This document shows positions 1-10,695 of a DNA stretch of 64,000 nt, one piece after another. Every line of letters starts with the position of its first letter. Position 1 is the first letter of the stretch. Source of the DNA: Ailurus styani (Eukaryota; Chordata; Mammalia; Carnivora; Ailuridae); assembly GCA_002007465.1 (NCBI GenBank), contig LNAC01001215.1:191540-255539 (forward strand), given 5' to 3'. Position numbers and translations under genes: made by a program. The notes below the pieces were generated by a model, which ran no database searches, was not told where the DNA came from, and saw only the letters and a list, made by a program, of their open reading frames with translations.

Positions 1-25
1 AACTAACTGAGCCACCCAGGCACCC
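1..25 (-). mobile_element. Can-SINE head fragment cut by window edge
   Basis: Reads ctgagccacccaggcaccc, the reverse complement of the conserved Can-SINE head. The rest of the element lies upstream of the window. Confidence 0.85.
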
Positions 26-155
26 AAAACAAAGGTGGCTGACATTCCCGCACATTTGAGTCTATGGATAAGAAATATGTGTCTACTTTATTACCTATGT
101 TATAGCCAAGAAAACCTTCTACGGTAAACATGTCTTATTTAGCTTCTATTTTTTG

Positions 156-341
156 TGTGTGTTTTTTAAGATTTTTAAATTTATTTAATAGAGAGAGAGA
201 GGGAAAGCACAGAGGGAGGGAGAGGTAGAAGCAGACACCCCGCTGAGCAGAGAGCCTGACGTGGAACTCCATCCTAGGACTCTGAGATCACGACCTGAGC
301 TGAAGGTAGACACTTAACTGACTGAGGCACCCAGGTGCCCC
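156..341 (-). mobile_element. Can-SINE (tRNA-Lys-derived), full-length
   Basis: On the + strand it runs from a T-rich tail (ttttttaagattttt), through a GA-rich tract, gctgagcagagagcctgacg and atcacgacctgagctgaag, to the head gaggcacccaggtgcccc. The 13-base repeat cttctattttttg at 143-155 and 351-363 is a probable target-site duplication, so this is an independent LINE-1-mobilised insertion. Confidence 0.93.
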
Positions 342-417
342 ATTTAAAATCTTCTATTTTTTGAAACAAAGAGAAAATATTATTTGTAGATAAGAGCACA
401 AGATCAATCCTAAAAAA

Positions 418-545
418 CTTCAGTTAAGGCCTCCAGTTGGCCCAACTTGGAACAAATTCCCTGCACTTGGACTAATCACTATAAATAATGGCTGAAAATG
501 TAGGAATAGCCTACTTCTGGGTCTGAGAGATAGGAGCTCTTCTAT
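418..545 (-). repeat. Unidentified interspersed repeat, copy A
   Basis: About 115 bases match 4590-4713 in the opposite orientation at roughly 90% identity by eye (shared blocks ctctcagacccagaagtag, gtgattagtccaagtgcag, ccaactggaggccttaact). I do not recognise the family. The open frame over it is shared by both copies only because the DNA is similar; there is no other sign of coding. Confidence 0.75.
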
Positions 546-1454
546 TGTTCTACACTCAACCTCTGGGTTATTAAATAGACATGTAACAATATATCCCAAA
601 CTAAATTTTTGATGTTTACTTCTCATCCTGTTCCTTCCACAGATTCCTCTACCTTAGTAAATGGTAAATACAAAGTTATCCTTCACTTTCTTCTTTTCTC
701 ATAACCTGCATCTAGTCTGTCAAATGTTCATGTACATGCAAAATATAGTTGCTTTATTTTTCTATATTAGAAATTTATCATTATAAAATATATTCACAGT
801 GAAATATTTCAATAAAATATCTGCAGTTTAATAATAATCATAGGATTCATAATCATACGTTAGGGAAATAACACTGATTCGGCCACATCTTTAGTTTGAA
901 CTGTGAGGAGGTTCTGTATAAGTAAATTTTGTGGAATGTTAATTTATTTAATGAACAGATTTGATAGCTATTAATTAGGCCCATAATTCTATCTGATATT
1001 AAGATTAATAATTCCATTTGATAGTAAAAACAGCCAAATCAGTAACACACATAGTAGATGATATTCACATATTGGTAACCTTCTTACCAGTATAGTTATT
1101 ATTGATGTGTGCATTCAGAACTTCATTCTCAAATACTTCAAAACATGCCACAATTTCAATGTCTTGTTAAATAACATTTAAAAATAATTAATATTGAAAT
1201 AAAATTATAACATAAACTGACATCTTTCACTTAGACATTGCTCATCACTTTTGCATTTCTTTTAATATGCCTTCTCTAGACAATTTTTTCAAAAAGGTTA
1301 AAATGGATACATTGCCTGATAATATATGGTCTTAATACAACATCCAAAGAGGTATATTAAGTTTTAAAAATAGTTTCTTTTTACCTCTTTTACATACCAA
1401 AAATATTGTTAGAATAGTAGCTACATTCTTCAATATAGGATTTGAGAAAAAATA
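546..1454. other. No gene or recognised repeat; AT-rich
   Basis: AT-rich sequence with short A/T runs and stops in all frames. I see no recognisable repeat, exon or RNA gene. Confidence 0.5.
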
Positions 1455-1467
1455 TATTCTACGGAAT

Positions 1468-1675
1468 TTTTTTTTTAAGATTTTATTATTTATTTGACGC
1501 AGAGAGAGAGATCACAAGTAGGCAGAGAGGCAGGCAGAGAGGGAGGCAGAGAGGGAGGAGGAAGCAGGCTCCCTGCTGAGCAGAGAGCCTGATGCGGGGC
1601 TTGATCCCAGGACCCTGAGATCATGACCTGAGCCGAAGGCAGAGGCTTTAACCCACTGAGCCATCCAGGAGCCCC
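1468..1675 (-). mobile_element. Can-SINE, mustelid-type subfamily
   Basis: T-run, then ttattatttatttgacgcag, atcacaagtaggcagagag, ccctgctgagcagagagcc and head cactgagccatccaggagcccc. Probable target-site duplication: tattctacggaat at 1455-1467 and tattctacagaat at 1676-1688 (12 of 13 match). Confidence 0.95.
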
Positions 1676-1688
1676 TATTCTACAGAAT

Positions 1689-2556
1689 GTTAACAAAACC
1701 TTAAATTTGTATATAAGATAAAGGTATAGATAATGTTTTAATCCTATATATTTAGCTAAACACCATGTGAATTATTCAACAATATGTTCAGAATATCACG
1801 TATTCTTCATTATAACTTACTCTCATTTTGATAATTTATAATACTGTCCATATCTACATACTTAATATAAAATCAATACAAGAATAAACATAAAAATAAA
1901 TACATATATTGGGCTTCTATCAATGAAAAACAAACTTTAAAATATTTTTATTGCTGTGCACATGTGGTTGATTTATTTTAAAAAAGTGTTGTTTAATCTT
2001 TCAAAAAACAAATTAGCCTCTGCAGATGTTACAATGATTACAGAGCAACTCAAATTATAAGTTGAAGCTTCAAACGAGTTAGTATTTATGCATAAAAGTA
2101 ATTACATTAATTGATCTAAAAGCCAAAGGTATCATCTGTCTTTGCTTTTCTTTAAGTATTAACCCAAAATCACTTTCTTATGAGCCAGAAAAAAATATGT
2201 GAACTATCATTAATGTCCCAAAAGTGTTCTTTTGTACTAATTAAAAATTTCAATTGCTCCAAAACCAAATGGTTAAGATAAGAATTACATCACTTGTGAA
2301 GCTTAGACTACAAATGTGAAGAAATTATACAGGAAAATAATGGATAATAAGATTTTTTTCCTCATTTTTTCATAGCACTTGATTTTTTAAATGAATTATC
2401 TGAATAATATCCTTCATTTTCTAGTGACTTTTGCATGTTTGCATGAATTAGTAGCAGGATATTACTTTAACAATATAATGCAATGAGTGTAATATTTTTA
2501 TAAGTACATACCATTTTAATGAGTATGTAAAAACCTGGTGTATTTGTTATAGAGTA
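1689..2556. other. No gene or recognised repeat; AT-rich
   Basis: AT-rich, many short poly-A and poly-T runs, no long open frame, nothing recognised. Confidence 0.5.
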
Positions 2557-2715
2557 GTAATGTCTAATATTTACTAAGAGTATATTACATGCTCGACATG
2601 CTTCTAAGCCCTTTGCATACTAATGCATTGAAAATTAAGTTTAATCCTCAAAACAACCCAATGAAGTAGGTACTATTTTTATCCAATTTCACAGTTTAGA
2701 AACCTATGAAGGATA
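2557..2715 (-). mobile_element. MIR SINE fragment
   Basis: Reads as the reverse complement of MIR: ctaatatttactaagag, cttctaagccctttgcata, tttaatcctcaaaacaaccc, aatgaagtaggtactattt, then a diverged cacagtttagaaacctatg. High divergence fits the old age of MIR. Confidence 0.75.
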
Positions 2716-3610
2716 TCAATACATCTGAGTTGATTCTGAATTTGTTGGAATGATGTTTGCGTGGTCGTTTCTGACCATGTGTACAAGTAAAGATGAAAAT
2801 AGGTGTTTTCAACATTCTTTCTCTCATGGTTTCATAAAGAGCACTATCTTCTGATTTATAGCTAAAAGTGATATTTCTAACTTAGCTGCCATTTGTAATT
2901 TCTGGCTATAGCTCCTATTTTTTCATTACAGAAACATAACTTTTTGACCAAAATTATGCCATTTTTCAGATGCTTCCAATTAAAATCTTCATAATTTTAT
3001 TACCCAGAACCCATCTTACATGCTACCATCATGCTAGCATTGTTATCTAACCACAAAAAGATCTATTGTTGCCTCTTTCTGGCAATACCTTTATATTAGT
3101 AGACTGTCTAATTTCTTGGACGCTCCAATTGGTGATTACAGGTTAATAAAATATTCACATCATGGGCAACATTATTGACACTGATAAAAGTCTCACAAAG
3201 TTGGATGTAAGAATAACATAGCTATCCTACTCATATAGAGACATTAATGTAATTATTAACTGTATTATGTTAGCTATATATTTACCAACTTTTTAACTGT
3301 TATCTTGGGATAATTCTAGTACTTTTCCTTTAGAATGATATTTATAGTTGTATTAATATATGCATTTTGTCATGTGAAACAGTGTTCTTGTATTCTGAGG
3401 TTTTGAAGATTTTTCTTAAACCAGGAATGGGTGTTAAATATTACCAAATGCTTATTATTAAAATGACTACACATTCAGGTTTTATTCTATTAAGATTTTT
3501 AACATCAAAATTGTCCTAATGTTAAATTATTTTAAAATTTCAAGAGTGCCCAAATAATTTTTAGGTTACTTGCCTTGTTTTAATAATTTTTAAGTTACTT
3601 GCTTAGTTTT
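2716..3610. other. No gene or recognised repeat
   Basis: AT-rich unique-looking sequence without recognisable features. Confidence 0.45.
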
Positions 3611-3625
3611 AATAAATGCTCCATG

Positions 3626-3821
3626 CGGGGTGCCTGGGCGGCTCAGTGGGTTAAGCCTCTGCCTTTGGCTCACGTCATGATCTCAGGGTCCTGGAATCCA
3701 GCCCTGCATCCAGCTCTCTGCTCAGCAGGGAGCCTGCTTCCCCCTCTCTCTCTGCCTGCTTCTCTGACTACTTGTGATCTCTGTCAAATAAATAAATAAA
3801 ATCTTTAAAAAAATATATAAA
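3626..3821 (+). mobile_element. Can-SINE, mustelid-type subfamily
   Basis: Head ggggtgcctgggcggctcag, ggctcacgtcatgatctcag, gctctctgctcagcaggga and tail gtcaaataaataaataaaat. Perfect 15-base target-site duplication aataaatgctccatg at 3611-3625 and 3822-3836. Confidence 0.96.
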
Positions 3822-3836
3822 AATAAATGCTCCATG

Positions 3837-3945
3837 GTTGTTAAGATGCTCACATTAGGGAAGACTGAGTGATAGGGATTTGGGAACTCTCTGTACTATC
3901 TTTGCAACTCTTCTGTAAATCTAAAATTATTTAAAATGTTTTTAA
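3837..3945 (+). mobile_element. Old LINE-1 3' end fragment
   Basis: Contains tttgggaactctctgtacta, ctttgcaactcttctgtaaa and a run like aaattatttaaaatg, which I recognise as the 3' end of an ancient L1M-type LINE-1. The SINE above sits directly upstream. Confidence 0.5.
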
Positions 3946-4589
3946 ATGTCCCTGCCCATTTTAGAACAATACTGTCTTGTAGCCATGGAGTCATTAATCA
4001 AAGAACTCTTTTAGTTAGTTAATATTAGTTCTATGGCCATTATAATTCTTGGTCCATGATAACGTGTTCTAAAACCCATTTATTCAATCGATAACAACTC
4101 ACTTTAGTGAATCCACTCTGAAAGCTAGCCAGTCACTATCTACCTCATTTTTTGAAAGTCAGCCTTTCAGTGAACTTACTCCAGTGGACATTATCCTAAA
4201 GATGATGTCACCAAATTCACACATCTGTACCCAACACAAAATATGAACAATTACATGCCGCATTCTCAAGACTGATGTCAACTCACTCTAATCTCTAAAA
4301 CACCACCTTAAAAACAAAGGCTTTCCAAATACTTCATAAAAGATCAGAATGCTTTTCTCAAGGACACCATGTTTGACCAGCATAGCACTCCCTTATTTAA
4401 GAAAGCAATACATTCAAGCTTTTTGTTTACAGGTATAAAGTGGTATTTTCATTATTTGACAAAGTCATTTATTCTTTTAATACAATTCACCTGGGCCGCA
4501 TAACCAGTAATCGGAGAAGGTATAAAACTCTTCTTAGATTGCTACTCTCTCATTTTTCAAGGTCACAAGGTCTCCTTTTTATGTTGACT

Positions 4590-4715
4590 CAAGAGACTCT
4601 ATCTCTCAGACCCAGAAGTAGACTGTTTACATATTTTCAGCCATTGTTAGTAGTGATTAGTCCAAGTGCAGGGAATCTGTTCCAAGTTGGGCCAACTGGA
4701 GGCCTTAACTGGATT
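4590..4715 (+). repeat. Unidentified interspersed repeat, copy B
   Basis: Inverted partner of the repeat at 418-545. The end ggccttaactgg of both copies faces outward, so the pair brackets about 4 kb like long inverted repeats. Weak similarity continues for about 12 bases beyond (aaaaaa tracts). Family unknown. Confidence 0.75.
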
Positions 4716-5023
4716 TTTTAAAATTACTTTGTTTATCTAAGTTTAATTCTTCCTCCAATGATATCTTCCCCGGGCACCGTGCTCTTGATATTTATCTCCC
4801 GGCTCTGTGCCCATTGACACCCAATGAAACCTGTATGGCTTCAGTCACTTGTTCTTCCAAAACCTATGTTCAAATACTCATAACTTAAACAATTTATGCT
4901 ACCCTAACAGCAACACAAACAATCCTTTTAGCTAGTTCTAACTAGTTCAAATTACCACACTAAACATCATATATAAATGTAGACTACTCTGATTCAAATT
5001 GTATTATAAAAGCTAATGGGGTT
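4716..5023. other. No gene seen; slightly GC-richer patch
   Basis: 4745-4860 (around cccggctctgtgcccattg) is less AT-rich than its surroundings and could belong to the element of copy B or to an old LTR, but I cannot assign it. Confidence 0.3.
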
Positions 5024-5177
5024 TAAATAGGTGATGGGGATTAAGGCGTTCACTTGTGATGAGCACCAGATGTTGTATGGAAATGTTGAATCACTAAATT
5101 GTACACCTGAAATTAATATTACATTGTATGTTAACTAACTGGAGTTTAAATAAAAACCTAAAAAAAAAAAGAAAAAA
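5024..5177 (+). mobile_element. LINE-1 3' end, 5'-truncated, with poly-A
   Basis: ggtgatggggattaaggcg, tgtatggaaatgttgaatca, ttgtacacctgaaattaata and gttaactaactggagtttaa followed by an A-rich tail are the carnivore L1 3' UTR end. Possible target-site duplication: aaaagctaatgg near 5009 and aaaagtaatgg near 5173. Confidence 0.85.
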
Positions 5178-5867
5178 GTAATGGAAAAAATATGAAGAGC
5201 ACATTAGGAGGATATGATGAATACTCTTTTTAAAATAGCTACAATATATGAAGGGAAGTATATATAACATTAGTAGAAATAATTTTCAAACTATAAACAA
5301 ATCCCAGTGGGAGTTCCCTTTCATTCTTTGTCCTATGTTTCTTCTGTTTGCGATTTCTAAACAAAGCTGTAGTTTTAGGAGATTAATGATAGTGGATTAC
5401 TCAGAGACGGAGTTATCTTGTCAAGGAATCTAGTAGTAGGAGGAAGTACGATCCATAAGCTGAAACTTTAAAAATATGTTATTTACTCAGAATATTTCCA
5501 GGACTCCTATGGATTTATGGAGATTTAGTATATAAATATGTACAACCTTACAATTTAGTAGCTTATTTTGGTAAGTAAACACAACAATTTTTGTATGCAG
5601 AAACCAGTTACTGAACTTGCAATGATAAGATCATCCAAAGTTAAGTATTTCTGAAGGTCTGTATATAAAAACAAGCTTCAAAATATAAGTTTGAATAATC
5701 TTACAGGCACTAGCCATTCTTACTTCAAGTAGAATGCTTTATAATGAAATTTTGCTATAGCTTTCATGAATTCAGAATCCAAAATATAGTGATGCCATAA
5801 ATTATGTATAATTTAGGATGTGATACTCCCAAGAAGGCTCCTGAGAAATGCAAGGTCTAGAACACTC
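5178..5867. other. No gene or recognised repeat
   Basis: AT-rich sequence; the 61-codon open frame at 5248-5433 has no homology I recognise and no coding context. Confidence 0.45.
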
Positions 5868-6095
5868 ATCCATTTATCTAGGCAAAAATATTTATTGTAG
5901 GTATCATAATAAATAAAATAACTACAAAAAATAAATATTCTTCTTGTAGTTTACATTCTAGTGAGTGAGAAAAAACAAAAATCAACATAAGTAAGTAAAT
6001 TTATAGAAATATGTGATGAGTGCTATGGAGAAAAATAAACCCAGAAATGTAATAGGGAGTGTGGGGTAGAAATTGTAGCTTTTGATAGATGTGTC
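5868..6095 (+). mobile_element. Ancient interspersed repeat fragment
   Basis: ttgtagtttacattctagtg, agtgagaaaaaacaaaaatc, gatgagtgctatggagaaaa and aatagggagtgtggggta follow the order of a common old mammalian repeat (vertebrate-wide style: catttattg, then 'tacattctagtg', then 'gtgctatggagaaa'). The same family recurs at 60939-61199 and 61786-63450. I cannot name it confidently. Confidence 0.55.
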
Positions 6096-7185
6096 TGTGT
6101 GTGTGTTTGTCATGCTTTCTTTTTAGTGCAAGTAGTGCTTCTTGAATCTCTAGATTGACGCTTCTCATCGTTTTGGGAAAGTCTCATGCTAATCTTTGCC
6201 ATATTTTCTCATTTCTCTCACTCTTGAATGCCAATTGTACTCACAGTAAATGCTTCAACATTTCCTTTATGTCTTTTATCTTCTTTCCTTTTCTATTTTT
6301 ATAAATCTATATTTTTCTTTCAAAATATTTCCTCTGACCACTCTTAAGATCTTAATTCCTATTTATCTGAGTTGCTTCTTTTTCTTAAATGTGATCTACG
6401 TTACTATCGAGATTTTCAGTTCTTTATGTTCCATTTTATTTCTCTAAAATTAATACTTCTCTATTTTAAACCCCAGTCTTATTTGCAATAAATATTTTTT
6501 CCAAAATTTTCTATTTTGTTGAGTTGACATTTTAATAACTATTCCTTCATTTTTTTGTAAATGCACAATTAAACCTGGACAAAAATAAATAAGTATATAT
6601 TTTAAAAAGTTTTTGACAGAAATGAGAAGACAGATCCACAGAATTATCCATCAATCACATTTCATGGCCACGTGCTTTAAATACCTGAAAATATTTATTT
6701 GTTTTGAAATAGATGCTATATTTATATTTCTTCAGCAGATTTTGTTTTATGTGTTTAAGGACACACTACAGGTGCCATGATGGATGGGAAAGGAAAAAAA
6801 TTATGTTGTGCATTTTGAAACAATAAAAATAATTATGAACTTATAGGAATAACTAATATAAATTACTAAGTCCCTATAGTTATTTAGACATCCATCTATA
6901 TAATGTATTTAAGTTTTATTTCCCACACATTTCACCTGACCTATAATAAACAATTTCCCCTTTAACTGAACCATCTAACATATTGGTGGCTTCGTGGCAT
7001 GGCCATAGGACCACTGGCTGGTACATAAACTCACTGGCAGAAATAACTGTGTTAGATATTTTTCTGATAACCATTTAACACAGGAAAAGTTTAGCTATTT
7101 AAAAGCAGATGGTGGACAATGAACTAACTGGAGATATTTGGAAAATCAGTGGGCAAGGATAGTTGGTAACAATTGTGTTACTATC
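6096..7185. other. No gene seen; pyrimidine-rich stretch
   Basis: A short (TG)n lies at about 6089-6112. The 6110-6540 stretch is T/C-rich and may be a very old LINE-1 antisense fragment, but I cannot align it by eye. Remainder AT-rich. Confidence 0.35.
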
Positions 7186-7197
7186 ATATACAATATG

Positions 7198-7341
7198 TTT
7201 TTTTTAAGTTTTTATTTAAATTCCAGTTAATTAACATACAGTATGATACTAGATTCAGGTGTACAATTTAGTGATTCAACACTTCCATACAACACCCGGT
7301 ACTCATCACAAATGCCCTCCTTAATCTCCATCATGTATTTC
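7198..7341 (-). mobile_element. LINE-1 3' end, minus strand
   Basis: T-run, then ttaaattccagttaattaac, atacagtatgatactagatt, ggtgtacaatttagtgattc and aacacccggtactcatcac are the reverse complement of a carnivore L1 3' UTR. Likely imperfect target-site duplication: atatacaatatgtttt at 7186-7201 and gtatacaataagtttt at 7342-7357. Confidence 0.85.
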
Positions 7342-7683
7342 GTATACAATAAGTTTTAAGTTAAACTACTTACCTAAGGAGAGGGAATATCTCAGTTCAT
7401 ACATTAATGATACAATTGTATTGTACGTTTCAGGGAAATAGCAAGTGTGTGTTCATCGATAAACTGATAAAAGTGAAAAGAATCAATTTACACGTAATTT
7501 TAGAGTTTAAAGACATCCTATACTATTGGTTTCTATTTCTGATTTTTCAAGGTTGAAAATGTAATTTCAAAAGGTGGGCTGACATGCCAAGGTTGCGTAA
7601 TTACTTAGTGGCAAGGTAAGTAATACAACTGGACTATCAATTCCAAATTTAATGTGCTTTCCACTAGAATACAGTTTCACCCT

Positions 7684-7822
7684 TTGCCATAATGTAACAT
7701 AATAATATATAATGTAATGTAATGTAATAATATAAAATGTAATATAGTACTGTAAATATAGCAATAATATAAAATAATATAAAGTGAAATAAAATAATAC
7801 AATATAATATAATAAATTAACA
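7684..7822. repeat. AT-rich minisatellite-like tract
   Basis: Irregular tandem repeats of aatat/atgta units (aatgtaatgtaatgtaataa, aataatataaaataatataa). Open frames across it are an effect of low complexity. Confidence 0.8.
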
Positions 7823-8126
7823 TATTGTCCTGTTTTTAGAAGTCAAATTTTATTGAACCTTTATAAGAAAAGTTTGCCTATCTCTGATTTAATGTGAAGG
7901 AAATGGTTTAGTTTCCAACCCATGCAGACCAATACTTTTTCAAATAATAGAAAAGTATTAGAAAGGAACCATGCATATAGATGACACATCAATGCCAAAT
8001 AGCTCTTATGCTTATAAATGTTTAACCTCAATCTGTGTACTTGTCTACTAGCAAAATGGATCCAAACAGTTCTTGGATAACACAGGTTCACTGAATGTAT
8101 TCTGAGTAGCACAGTTATAGAGGCAC

Positions 8127-8147
8127 ATAAATAAATAAATAAATAAC
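8127..8147. repeat. (AAAT)n microsatellite
   Basis: About five tandem aaat units, cataaataaataaataaata. Confidence 0.85.
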
Positions 8148-8194
8148 TCCATAAAAACCAACGTAGGTTGGTTGAATCACATCTCTACGACCTG

Positions 8195-8390
8195 TGACTA
8201 TTTTGTCAAGGTACTTATATCTTTGTTTCTTATTTCCATATGTGAAAAAGGAATATGCTAATAATAATAGTAAAATACGACTTGTCTCATGGAGTTCTTG
8301 CAAACATCAAATTAGTTAAAATATAAGGCACTTAGAACCTGCCTAGCATGTATTTAAACATTTTAGTGCTAGCTATTATTATTACTTCTT
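8195..8390 (+). mobile_element. MIR SINE fragment
   Basis: tcaaggtacttatatctttg, catatgtgaaaaaggaatat, taataataatagtaaaatac, aggcacttagaacctgccta and gctattattattac follow the MIR consensus order at high divergence. Confidence 0.65.
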
Positions 8391-8600
8391 AATATATGAA
8401 GCAGTCATAGACTCAAAATATACCTGAATTATTTACTCACTTAAATGTTAATTATTATTTACTCTGGATCCAAGAAAATAAAATATATCTCTGGATAATA
8501 CTGGTCATGAATTAATCTAAAATTTTCATAGAGAAATCCAATTAAAAATAATTATCTTAACTCCTTTGGTAACCACTGCAGTGCTTTGTTTGTTTGGTTG

Positions 8601-8724
8601 GTTTTTTACATAGGCTCCACATCCAGCATGGAGCCCAATACGGGCTTGAACTCACAATCCTGAGATCAAGACCTGAGCTGAGAACAAGAGTGGACACTTA
8701 AACAAGTGAGTCACCCAGACACCC
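8601..8724 (-). mobile_element. Old Can-SINE, 3' truncated
   Basis: catccagcatggagcccaat, acgggcttgaactcacaatc, gatcaagacctgagctgaga and head gtgagtcacccagacaccc. It matches the older SINEC subfamily; the GA-rich region and A-tail are missing. Confidence 0.85.
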
Positions 8725-8741
8725 TTAACTGAAACATTTTT

Positions 8742-9266
8742 TAAATTAATTCTTTATTTTTTGTAGAGCAGTTTTAGGTTCATAATGAAGTTGAGGGGGG
8801 AAGTACAGAAATTTCCTATGTACCTCTTGTCCCCACACATAAATAGCTTTCTCCCATTACCAACATTTCCCACTAGAGTGGGAGACTGGTTTCAACCAAT
8901 GAACCTACACTAACACATAATCACCCAGAGTTCAGAGTTTACATTACAGTTCACTTTTGGTGTTGTATATTCTGTGGATTTCGCCAAATGTATAATGACA
9001 TATGTCCATCATTTTAGTATCATACAGAGTATTTTCACTGCCCTAAAAATTGTCAGTGCTCTATTTATCTCTCCCCTCCCCCAACCTCTGGCAACCACTA
9101 ATCTTTTTACTGTCTCCATAGTTTTGCCTTTTCCAGGATGTTACATAGTTAGAATCATACAGTATGTAGCCTTTCAGATTGGCTTCTTTCACTTAGAAAT
9201 GTATATTTCAGGTTCCTCACGTCTTCTCCTGCCTTGATAGCTCATTTCATTTTCACACTGAATAAT
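8742..9266 (-). mobile_element. LINE-1 3' UTR fragment, minus strand
   Basis: gagcagttttaggttcataa, atttcctatgtacctcttgt, acatttcccactagagtggg, ctctggcaaccactaatct, ttttactgtctccatagttt and cagattggcttctttcactt are the reverse complement of an L1M-type 3' region. A perfect 14-base target-site duplication actgaaacattttt lies at 8728-8741 and 9267-9280. The + strand frame at 8974-9237 is antisense to the element and not a gene. Confidence 0.85.
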
Positions 9267-9280
9267 ACTGAAACATTTTT

Positions 9281-9936
9281 AAAGGAAATGTTTTTCAAGC
9301 AAGGTTGAACAAAATCTGTTAGCCAGGAGCTACACCAACTTTTTGCTCAATACACAACCTTCTTATTCAGCTACTTTCTTTTGAACTCTCATTTACAACA
9401 TACCGCAGAATATTATGCCCTTTGTTTATAATTGAGCTTCAGTTTTCAGTACCCACAGGCAATGATGCAGGTCACTTGTTCTCAACCTCATCTACCTTTC
9501 TTTCAGAATTGTTTACTTCTTCTTTCAAAATCTCAGGTCTATAAAGAATTTGTCCTTCACAGAGGACAAACAATAATTTTTAAACATGAACTAGTTGACG
9601 TGTTTGTATTCAATATATGAAAAGATAGAATCATAAAATATTTTTTAAGAAACATGTAAAATTAAAAGAAAAAGAAACATGTAAAATTTATCCAAACCAA
9701 AATCTAATTAATGTAGTTTCATAAGATCATCAAATTATCAGTAAGTTCTTTTCTCACCTCTGACTATATTGCATACACTTAGGTCTCATCTCAAATATCT
9801 CACTTTCTATGATATAGTTACCGATCTTTATAATCAGTGATTAATCCTCATTCCTATTAATGCCTAGGATACCCGATTTGTACATTTTAGGGCACTAAGT
9901 TGTCTGCTTTATACTGTAGTCATTTTTTTCTCTTTC
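9281..9936. other. No gene or recognised repeat
   Basis: Moderately AT-rich, with a 62-codon open frame at 9432-9620 that resembles nothing I know. Confidence 0.4.
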
Positions 9937-9953
9937 TTTTTTAAAGATATTTT

Positions 9954-9991
<38 letters not shown>

Positions 9992-10188
9992 AGAGAGAGG
10001 GAGAGAGAGAGAGAGAGGGAGAGAGAAAGAGAGAGAGAGAGCACACTTGGGGAGAGCTTCAGAGGGAGATGGAGAAGCAGGCTCTCTGCTGAGCAAGGAG
10101 CTCAATGTGAGACTCCATCCCAGGATCCCAGGATCATGACCTGAGTCACAGGCAGATGCTTAACTGATTGAGCCACCCAGTCATCCCG
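9937..10188 (-). mobile_element. Can-SINE with expanded (TTTA)n and (GA)n
   Basis: The tail has grown into about eight ttta units (9953-9988), followed by a GA tract (about 9992-10040). Then cagaggctctctgctgagc-like sequence, ggatcatgacctgagtcaca and a diverged head gagccacccagtcatccc. The two internal microsatellites make it about 250 bases, longer than the family norm. Confidence 0.9.
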
Positions 10189-10504
10189 ATTTTTTTTTAA
10201 ATCTATAGTATGACCTCTGTAAGCCTAGAATTATGTGTTACTGATACTTGTAACTTTTTAAACTTTATGTTTTTTTTAATTTCAAAATGTAGCCACCTAA
10301 TGATAAAATTAAATTAGTCTACAATGGCATGCCAATTGTGGAAAGCGAGGTCACAAATTACTGAAATTTTCAGATAGAAAAAACTGGTGAGCCATGGACA
10401 ATTACACAGATATTGATCATTTTTAGTTATAAAGCTCACTTCCCCTCAAAAGCAACACAAAATAATATAAAACATAGGTTAGATGAGAATAACTTGCTTA
10501 ATAA

Positions 10505-10695
10505 CAAGCAGTATTTATATAGTGATTATATATTATAACCTGATTTAATTTTCATACAATACTAGGAAATTATCTTTATCACTTTGTAGATGAAAGAAGA
10601 GACATTTAAATTGGTCATGTGAACAGTGGACTTAAGCCTTAAATCCTGGCTTTCTGACTTTCTATATAGGTTTCTTTCTTCTACACCATAGTTAT
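10505..10695 (-). mobile_element. MIR SINE fragment
   Basis: gatttaattttcatacaata, ctaggaaattatctttatca, ctttgtagatgaaagaagag, cttaaatcctggctttctga and tttcttctacaccata follow reverse-complement MIR order. Confidence 0.6.
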
